Source: Candidatus Avoscillospira stercoripullorum (GTDB lineage Bacteria > Bacillota > Clostridia > Oscillospirales > Oscillospiraceae). Taken from it: DNA of 11,498 bases. Both the position numbers and the translations under genes were made by a program. Positions 6,101 through 11,498 of the stretch are shown here, in pieces. Positions within the stretch are counted from its first letter, which is position 1. Each line of letters begins with the position of its first letter. The notes below the pieces were generated by a model, which was not told the DNA's origin, ran no database searches, and saw only the letters and a program-made list of their open reading frames with translations. The stretch is from positions 1 through 11,498 of the forward strand of contig DVGD01000098.1 of the NCBI GenBank assembly GCA_018712905.1, given 5' to 3'.

Positions 6101-9100
6101 TACAGGGTCTTTTCCAGGCGCATGGATTCGTCGTACATCCGAACCAGGATGGCGGCTACCTCGCTGCGCTTGATGGAGCTTTCAGGGTGGAAGGTGCCCT
6201 TCGCGTTGGAGCCGGTGAGGATGCCCGCGCGGTAGAAGTCGTAGATTTCCGCGGCGTAGGTGTCGCCGGTCTTCACGTCGGGAATGGCATTGTCCCCGAT
6301 GGCGTTGATGGCTGCGTAGTCGTCCAAAGCGCCGTGGAGAATGTGGACAAACTCATTGCGCTTGGCCGGGGCGTTCATCTGCGCCTGGGTGTAGCTCTGG
6401 TACTTGCTCTCGATGATGCCCTCCTTCACGGCGTAGGCAACATAGGTGTCGTACCAGTTGGTCTTGCCGTTGGCCAAGGTCACTCTGCCGTCATTCTCCA
6501 GCTGGTGGAGCGCCGCAGCCAGCTTGATGGCCTGAGCCACGGTCAAAGTGTGGTTGGGACGGAAGGTGGTGGCGGAAGTGCCGTCGATGAGGTCGGCATC
6601 CCAGGCATAGTACACGCTCTCGTAGTACCACTCACCCTCGGGCACATCCACGAAGGGAAGCTCATAGCTGGGCGTACTGGGATTGACAGGGATAATGATG
6701 CCGCTGCCGATTCTGGGAATGACCTCGCCCTTCTTCACAGTTTTGCAGCAGTCCTGACAGACCCAGTCGCCAGAGTAGCCGGAGGTGAAGATGGTGGCGG
6801 CCTCGTAGCCTTCCAGCTGGACGTGTTTATGGTTGTTAGGATTGGTCTCGCCGTATGCTGCGCCGCAGACCTCACAGACGGCCTTGGAAACGCAGGTGGC
6901 TTCACCGCCGGTATGGTTGGCCACATCAAGTTGTTCCCCACAGCCGGTACACTGATGCCAGTGGCTGGTTGCATCAAAATACCATTTACTGGTATCCGGT
7001 GTGTGGGTCACATGACCGGTGGCAGGGGCAATGATGTAACCACAGACCGTGCAAGTTTGAGGCGTAGTCTCTGTAGCCGCCGCGCCGGGGGTATGTGCTT
7101 TATCATTGTCTTTTGCATCACAGCGGCTGCATGCGTGCCAGTGGTTGGTTTCATTGCTGCTCCATGCTTCGCTGAAGTCATGTCCCAGGGGCTGACCGCT
7201 GATAAAGGTCTCGGTGGTGCTGGCCGCGCCGCATTCGCAGCTCTTATAGTACACGGCAGCCTCGGTGCAAGTGGCTTCCGTTTTCAGGTACTTAGGCTCT
7301 GCCACCTCCTGATCGAAGACATGCTGGTGGGTCGTGTCCTTGACATAGGTCAAGAACTTGGCGTCACCCATATTGGCATGGTCAGCAGACTGATCGCCAT
7401 CGGCATCTACCGTGATGCGCAGGGTGCTGGCGCCGGTGATGTCAATGCTCACAAACTCTGCGGGAGTGCGGGACTCCATCAGGCCGCTTTCGTAGCGAGG
7501 CTTCACCTCGTTGTCCACGTAGATTCGGAAGATCACCGACGAGCGCGGAGGATCATAACCCTGATTGAGCTCTTCCTCGTGCGCTCCGTAACGGATGCCC
7601 ACATAAGCCTCAAACCGCTCATAGCCCTTTCCCGCAATATCAAATACCACCGTGGAATCGGTGCTGCTGCTGGCATGGAGTCCCACACCTTTCTCAAAGA
7701 GCAGCTTGCTCACGCCATCGGCGGCGGTAAGTGCCATCTCATTATCCTTGCAGGATTTGTCACGATAGACTGTGCCATAGTGAAGGGTATTGCTTATAAT
7801 GTCACCGTTTGAAATATCGCTGAGATAGCCCGCCAGTTCCATTTTGCAGAATACAACCTGGTATTCCGCCGTGCTTCCGTCCCCGCGGGTGACGGAGATA
7901 GTTGCCATACCGGGAGCTTCCGCTGCCTGGGTCACCTGGGCGGAAGCACCGTCTGCGCATGTAGCCGACACGGTGGGTGCTGTGCCATCCTCCGGTGCGG
8001 GGTAGTAATAGGTCATGGTGTCGGGGTCAAACTCCGGCAGTGCCTTGCCATCCACCAGGATGGCTTCCAGAGATGCGTCAGGATCCTTATAAGTGACGAA
8101 CTTGGCGTCTGCCCAGACCGCCCAGTCGCCGTTGCGGTTTTCCACCATGTCGGATTCCAGCCTGAGCTCTGAGACGCCGGCCACCGGGACGGAGATAAAT
8201 TCTCCATCGTCTGAGCCGGTATTGAACATCCGGCTCTCATAGAGCAGCTCTCCGTCGCCGTAAACGCGGAAGATAATGGTGCCCATCTCCGGCTTGTTGG
8301 CATCCACACCTATGTAGCTCTCAAACAGCTCGTAGCCCAGACCGCCGATGTTATAGTAGAGCTCGCCTGGCGCGTCCAGGCTCATTCCCTTGGTAAAGTC
8401 CGTCTTCTCTCCCTCAAGGTTCAGAGCAATCTTTTGACCTTGTCGTCCAATATCTTTTTTTATCTGTCCTTGCTTTCCCTCTTCCACAGACCAGGACTTT
8501 GCATCATAGGAAAGATCGCTGAGGTAGACGGTCTTATCAATTTCCGCGTCGGGATTGGCAACCAGCTTGTCGATGGCATCGTTGATCCGCTGAGTCATAG
8601 TATCCAAATCCGACTGAGAGAAGCTGCCTTGGAGCATTTCTTCCGCTTCCGCCACCACGGCGGCCAAGGCATTCCAGCTGGCCGCGGTATAGTGGTAGTC
8701 AGTCAGGCGTGAGACCTGTGCCAGGGCGCTCAGCAAAGGCGCGGAGGTGAGAAGCCCTTCCGCTGCCTCGTCCATGGCCGTCACAGCGGCTTCAATCTCC
8801 GCCTCCTCGTAGCTTGTTGGATCGTCCACAATGGCCTGTGCGTTGCTCATAGCCGCCGCCAGGACGTTCCAGGTGTCGGTGGTGTAGTCCTGGGCGTTGA
8901 GCTTCCGGTATTCCTCCAGCCGGGTCTTGAGAAGCTCCAGGGCAGGGCTGTAGGGATCGAGATTTTGAAGATCCTCCGCAGTGGCCATGGTGAGCTTCAC
9001 TGCATAGCCGAAGCCGTATTTGAGATCACGCTTGAGGGTTGTCTCACTGGTGACCAGGTACTGCATATTCTCCAGGGTTTGCTGGTTCTTCGCGGCACTG

Positions 9101-11103
9101 TTCCAGCCGGCCATGGCGTCGGCATCGGCGCCGTCGGCATAGATATCCGCCACATAGGTAACGTCCTCATCCAAGAAGGTGAGCGGCACCTCCAATGTGC
9201 GCTCAACAGCGCTCAAGCTGCCCACATACCAGGTCTCGCCGCTGCGCCGGGCATAGGTGGCATACTCGTACATGCTGCCTTCCAGATAGAGACTCTCATC
9301 CCAGGTGCCCGGGAAGTCCTCCCAGAAGCCCATCTTGCCTTTGTCCTGGGCTGGGACAGAATTGGGGTTGGTGTACCAATAGAGTACGCTCATGCCGGTG
9401 CGGAACATGAGAGGCGAAGCCAGGGCATAGGCCTTGGTGGCCTTGCCAGGCCAGCAGAAGGTGTGGTCGGCGGGTCCCTGAATGGTGCGGGTGAAGAGGG
9501 TTGCAATGTCCTCGGCCACCTGAGGCGTGGTCTTGCCAATGCCCTCGTCGCCGAGAATCCCCTCGGTACAGAAGAGGTTGGGGAAGGTGCGCTCGATGCC
9601 GGTGGTCACATACTCATCGTGGACGGTCATAATGAGATGGTGCTTTGCCGCAGCCTCCACTACCTCCTGCATATAGGCTTCAAACTTCTGGGCGCGGACG
9701 TGAACAAAGCCGGGCTTGACGCCTTTGACACCCCAGGATTCAAATTTTTCAAAGAGTTCATCGGTGGTAAAGCGATTCCGGCCGCTGGAATCGGGGAGAT
9801 AGACACCGTTGACGTAGAGGATGATGCCCACATCCTTCTTGTTGGCGTAGTCGCAGATGGCAGGAATGTCCACATTGGTCTGGAAAGTGCCAGGGGTGCC
9901 CAGCTCTTTGTAGACGTCAAAGCCCTGTCCCCGGGTGTTGAACACACCCTCGCCATTGGGCAAGAACGTGTCATCACCTGGCTGCACGAAATACTGTTCC
10001 AGAAGGATCTTGTCGCTGGGATTATCGGGATCCAGCAGTGTGGGATCCAGCCGGGGATCACAGTTGACGTCGTACTCGGGGCCATACCAGCCCGTGTCCA
10101 GCAGGACATACTTGATGCCCTTTTCCGCCGCCTGATCCACAATGGCCTCAATAGCGGTGGTGTTCATGCCGGAGGCCGCCCTCAGGCAGGAACCAGGCTC
10201 CACCCATTCGGAGAAACTGTAAGTTCCCTCATCCGGCGCTTCATTGAGGTTCATCACAATGGAGCTATTGGCTGGCAGATCAATCTCCGACTTACCGATG
10301 ACGAAGGTGCGCCAAGGCGTCGCCGTGGGAGAGCCTTCACTCACGGTGATTTCAGGCCCCTGGGCTTCGGAACCGGCAGGGCGGGAGGGCTTGTAGCTCA
10401 CATACTCAGCCTTGAGCGCCCGCGCCGTGGTGGGATCCTTGGTAAGGGTCATCACGCCGTAGTTATCCAAGTTTGCCTCGCAGATGGTCATGGCGGCGCC
10501 GCTCTCATATTGGAGTGTCAGCGGACGCATGTACATGGTGTCAGAGAAGCTCTCCACCGCCACCTGCTTGGGAACGGTCTGGTTGCCATTCTGATGGACG
10601 TTGGCAACGGTGCCCGCCGGGAAGACGAACTGGGTATATTCATCTTTGACCGTATAGGTACTTTCGCTCTGGGGCAGCAGATAGCGGAAGGCCACGCCGG
10701 TCTGATACGCCCGCACCTCCAGGGTAATGGAAATTCCATTGCTGGTAAGCGGAATGGATGCCTGGTTATAGTAGTCCCGGTACTGGCTCTGCTCACCCAC
10801 CACAGGCTTCCAGGTGGTGTCGTCGCTGCTGCGGGCGACCTCCCCCATGGTGAAGCCGTCCTCGAGCTCCCCAAGGCTAGTGGAAAGTCCCAGCTTGGAG
10901 GGCTCCACCAAGGTCTCACCGTCATTGGTGATCTGGTAGTAGGGAACGCCATCCTTCAGCCACACGGAAATGGACGATCCCGCTCCTTCCGGCGCACTGA
11001 CCGTCACCGTATCACCGCCCACTGCCATGGCGGTAGGAACAGCAGAAACCGCCAGCACAATGGCTAGCAGCAGTACAGAAAGACAAATCCATCGTTTTTT
11101 CAC
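6100..11103 (-). CDS. Giant secreted SLH-anchored GH97 glycosidase with FIVAR, NPCBM/CBM51 and CxxC modules
   Basis: This 1667-residue cell-surface protein is predicted to hydrolyse alpha-glucosides or alpha-galactosides while held on the wall. Domains: signal peptide 1-27 (ending AMA); GH97 N-terminal beta-sandwich about 31-295; TIM barrel about 296-600; C-terminal beta domain about 605-706; two FIVAR-like helical repeats about 712-785 and 791-850; NPCBM/CBM51-like about 856-1006; beta-sandwich linker 1008-1088; second NPCBM about 1089-1254 with the typical GVGLHASS (1139-1146); Cys/His region 1258-1460 with CxxC pairs; three SLH domains about 1484-1660. GH97 landmarks are E209, E497 and E514 (calcium ligands by analogy with SusB) and E520 (acid). 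The retaining nucleophile position is Gly465, and the E439 position of SusB seems to be Asn432/Gly433. The start is GTG, with AAGGAGG (11114-11120) 10 nt upstream. Substrate is not predictable from sequence alone. SLH1 lacks the TRAE-type Arg and Glu. Confidence 0.93.
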   Translation of the reverse strand: MKKRWICLSVLLLAIVLAVSAVPTAMAVGGDTVTVSAPEGAGSSISVWLKDGVPYYQITNDGETLVEPSKLGLSTSLGELEDGFTMGEVARSSDDTTWKPVVGEQSQYRDYYNQASIPLTSNGISITLEVRAYQTGVAFRYLLPQSESTYTVKDEYTQFVFPAGTVANVHQNGNQTVPKQVAVESFSDTMYMRPLTLQYESGAAMTICEANLDNYGVMTLTKDPTTARALKAEYVSYKPSRPAGSEAQGPEITVSEGSPTATPWRTFVIGKSEIDLPANSSIVMNLNEAPDEGTYSFSEWVEPGSCLRAASGMNTTAIEAIVDQAAEKGIKYVLLDTGWYGPEYDVNCDPRLDPTLLDPDNPSDKILLEQYFVQPGDDTFLPNGEGVFNTRGQGFDVYKELGTPGTFQTNVDIPAICDYANKKDVGIILYVNGVYLPDSSGRNRFTTDELFEKFESWGVKGVKPGFVHVRAQKFEAYMQEVVEAAAKHHLIMTVHDEYVTTGIERTFPNLFCTEGILGDEGIGKTTPQVAEDIATLFTRTIQGPADHTFCWPGKATKAYALASPLMFRTGMSVLYWYTNPNSVPAQDKGKMGFWEDFPGTWDESLYLEGSMYEYATYARRSGETWYVGSLSAVERTLEVPLTFLDEDVTYVADIYADGADADAMAGWNSAAKNQQTLENMQYLVTSETTLKRDLKYGFGYAVKLTMATAEDLQNLDPYSPALELLKTRLEEYRKLNAQDYTTDTWNVLAAAMSNAQAIVDDPTSYEEAEIEAAVTAMDEAAEGLLTSAPLLSALAQVSRLTDYHYTAASWNALAAVVAEAEEMLQGSFSQSDLDTMTQRINDAIDKLVANPDAEIDKTVYLSDLSYDAKSWSVEEGKQGQIKKDIGRQGQKIALNLEGEKTDFTKGMSLDAPGELYYNIGGLGYELFESYIGVDANKPEMGTIIFRVYGDGELLYESRMFNTGSDDGEFISVPVAGVSELRLESDMVENRNGDWAVWADAKFVTYKDPDASLEAILVDGKALPEFDPDTMTYYYPAPEDGTAPTVSATCADGASAQVTQAAEAPGMATISVTRGDGSTAEYQVVFCKMELAGYLSDISNGDIISNTLHYGTVYRDKSCKDNEMALTAADGVSKLLFEKGVGLHASSSTDSTVVFDIAGKGYERFEAYVGIRYGAHEEELNQGYDPPRSSVIFRIYVDNEVKPRYESGLMESRTPAEFVSIDITGASTLRITVDADGDQSADHANMGDAKFLTYVKDTTHQHVFDQEVAEPKYLKTEATCTEAAVYYKSCECGAASTTETFISGQPLGHDFSEAWSSNETNHWHACSRCDAKDNDKAHTPGAAATETTPQTCTVCGYIIAPATGHVTHTPDTSKWYFDATSHWHQCTGCGEQLDVANHTGGEATCVSKAVCEVCGAAYGETNPNNHKHVQLEGYEAATIFTSGYSGDWVCQDCCKTVKKGEVIPRIGSGIIIPVNPSTPSYELPFVDVPEGEWYYESVYYAWDADLIDGTSATTFRPNHTLTVAQAIKLAAALHQLENDGRVTLANGKTNWYDTYVAYAVKEGIIESKYQSYTQAQMNAPAKRNEFVHILHGALDDYAAINAIGDNAIPDVKTGDTYAAEIYDFYRAGILTGSNAKGTFHPESSIKRSEVAAILVRMYDESMRLEKTL
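6910..7161 (-). repeat. Internal duplication of a HWHxCxxC segment
   Basis: Within the large surface protein, residues 1315-1338 and 1375-1398 are recognisable copies. Each runs from an Asn/Asp- or Thr-containing turn into HWHxCxxC and ends in a xHT motif. More Cys pairs lie around them (C1289/C1291, C1351/C1354, C1410/C1413, C1449/C1452). The layout suggests small metal-binding or disulfide-stabilised knuckles placed between the CBMs and the SLH anchor. Metal binding is inferred. Confidence 0.6.
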
Positions 11104-11113
11104 TACTTTTTCT

Positions 11114-11120
11114 CCTCCTT
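11114..11120 (-). promoter_or_regulatory. Ribosome binding site AAGGAGG before a GTG start
   Basis: AAGGAGG on the minus strand ends 10 nt before the GTG at 11101-11103. It fixes the start of the large surface protein at GTG, which is immediately followed by a typical KKRW signal-peptide head. Confidence 0.8.
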
Positions 11121-11161
11121 ATTCTGTCTTCTAAGCATCATTCTCTCTTTCCAAAAGGAAG

Positions 11162-11190
11162 AAGAGCACCCAGGTGCTCTTGCCCTTTTT
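11162..11190. terminator. Hairpin with flanking A/T tracts, terminator or leader attenuator
   Basis: AAGAGCACC (11162-11170) and GGTGCTCTT (11173-11181) form a 9-bp stem with a very short loop, or 8 bp with loop CCAG. On the plus strand it is followed by GCCCTTTTT, on the minus strand by CCTTTT, so it could act either way. If the promoter at 11207-11235 is right, the hairpin lies in the 5' leader of the surface-protein mRNA, where it would be an attenuator or stability element. Otherwise it may end a gene lying to the right. Confidence 0.5.
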
Positions 11191-11206
11191 ACAGATATTA
11201 AATTTA

Positions 11207-11235
11207 ATTTTTGCATTTGTTTACTAAATTGTCAA
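11207..11235 (-). promoter_or_regulatory. Candidate promoter of the GH97-SLH gene
   Basis: On the minus strand a perfect TTGACA (11230-11235) is followed after 17 nt by AAAAAT (11207-11212), with TG one base upstream of it (TGCAAAAAT, extended -10 type). The start point would be near 11200, giving a leader of about 97 nt. The -10 match is moderate. Confidence 0.5.
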
Positions 11236-11331
11236 TGGATAGGTAGGACAAATTTCTACAATTATTTTTGTATAAGACGTCAAATCATTAAAATCGTCGG
11301 AAATTCACCATTAACTCTCATTTACTAAATT
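11220..11331. repeat. Direct repeat TTTACTAAATT, two copies
   Basis: TTTACTAAATT occurs at 11220-11230 and 11321-11331, 101 bp apart. With the following bases the match is 14 of 17 (TTTACTAAATTGTCAAT against TTTACTAAATTTACAAT). The first copy overlaps the -35 box of the surface-protein promoter. The stretch 11191-11340 holds no gene and is AT-rich, so the pair could be regulator sites or a duplicated promoter segment. Confidence 0.4.
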
Positions 11332-11349
11332 TACAATATCTAAGGCAGC

Positions 11350-11498
11350 ACCGCACAATTTGGCAAACGCATTCGGCCAAAGATTTTGCCTCATACGAAA
11401 GGGATAAAAGGGCGGGAATACTGTATGTATTTCCCCCTTTTATCCCTGCACGGATGGGGCGAAAGATTGGGCGAAGGCCGCAGACACAATTGTGCGGT
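11350..11498. mobile_element. Long imperfect palindrome, MITE-like intergenic repeat (runs to window edge)
   Basis: The ends are an exact 11-bp inverted repeat: ACCGCACAATT at 11350-11360 and AATTGTGCGGT at 11488-11498. The centre is a strong hairpin with GGGATAAAAGGG (11401-11412) pairing with CCCTTTTATCCC (11435-11446). Between ends and core the two arms also match imperfectly (TTCGGCCAAAGATTTTGCC against TTCGCCCAATCTTTCGCCC read from the other strand), so the whole 149 bp folds back on itself. It has no coding capacity. This fits a miniature inverted-repeat element. The inverted repeat may extend beyond the window, so the right boundary and any target duplication cannot be seen. Confidence 0.65.

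Noticed and set aside
6724..7332. The CxxC region as a DNA-binding zinc finger or separate gene
   Set aside because: It is continuous with a secreted protein between sugar-binding modules and SLH domains, so a DNA-binding role is unlikely.
5974..7812. Plus-strand open frame of 612 codons
   Set aside because: It starts inside gltX, crosses the gltX terminator and then runs antisense to the SLH and CxxC regions, whose protein motifs are unmistakable on the minus strand.
8965..11067. Plus-strand open frame of 700 codons
   Set aside because: It runs antisense to the GH97 part of the surface protein, has no plausible ribosome binding site or recognisable domain, and is explained by GC-biased codons of the real gene.
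11350..11498. CRISPR array or tRNA gene in the right-edge repeat region
   Set aside because: There is only one palindromic unit with no regularly spaced repeats, and the fold is one long hairpin and not a cloverleaf.

Overview
The window looks like a piece of a GC-rich, Gram-positive gut-type Firmicute, most likely a Clostridia/Oscillospiraceae relative. The reasons are an undecaprenyl-P GlcNAc-1-P transferase and UDP-GlcNAc 2-epimerase pair of the teichoic-acid/secondary-polymer type, strong AGGAGG-like ribosome binding sites, sigma-A type promoters, and a very large secreted enzyme that ends in S-layer homology (SLH) domains. The taxon is an inference from gene content; no rRNA or other marker is present.

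Layout. (1) Positions 1-388, plus strand: the tail of an unrecognised gene, translationally coupled to a small membrane protein with a Pro-rich head and a hydrophobic hairpin. (2) Positions 357-4405, minus strand: a tightly packed four-gene operon in the order trpS, wecA/tagO-like transferase, wecB/mnaA epimerase, and a membrane-anchored extracytoplasmic protein of unknown function. Its last gene overlaps the plus-strand small gene tail to tail by 32 bp. (3) Positions 4406-4541: a compact divergent promoter region with one sigma-A type promoter for the trpS operon and one for gltX. (4) Positions 4542-6032, plus strand: gltX, closed by a strong hairpin terminator at 6061-6100. (5) Positions 6100-11103, minus strand: one 1667-residue secreted protein that fills almost half the window. 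It has a signal peptide, a three-part GH97 glycosidase, two FIVAR-like helical repeats, two NPCBM/CBM51-like modules flanking a beta-sandwich linker, a Cys/His-rich CxxC region and three SLH domains. (6) Positions 11104-11498: an AT-rich leader and promoter region holding a hairpin, a direct repeat and, at the window edge, a long imperfect palindrome that looks like a MITE-type intergenic repeat.

How the parts may fit: WecA/TagO would start a lipid-linked polymer with GlcNAc-1-P, and WecB would supply UDP-ManNAc. SLH domains in characterised systems bind pyruvylated ManNAc-containing secondary wall polymers. The operon may therefore help make the wall ligand on which the SLH-anchored GH97 enzyme is displayed. 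This is a hypothesis from gene content; no pyruvyltransferase (CsaB) is seen here.

The points most worth a second look are the GH97 active site (acid and calcium ligands kept, but neither the retaining nucleophile nor one of the inverting base residues apparent), the unusual domain assembly, the palindromic element at the right edge, and the apparent lack of T-box control for both aminoacyl-tRNA synthetase genes.
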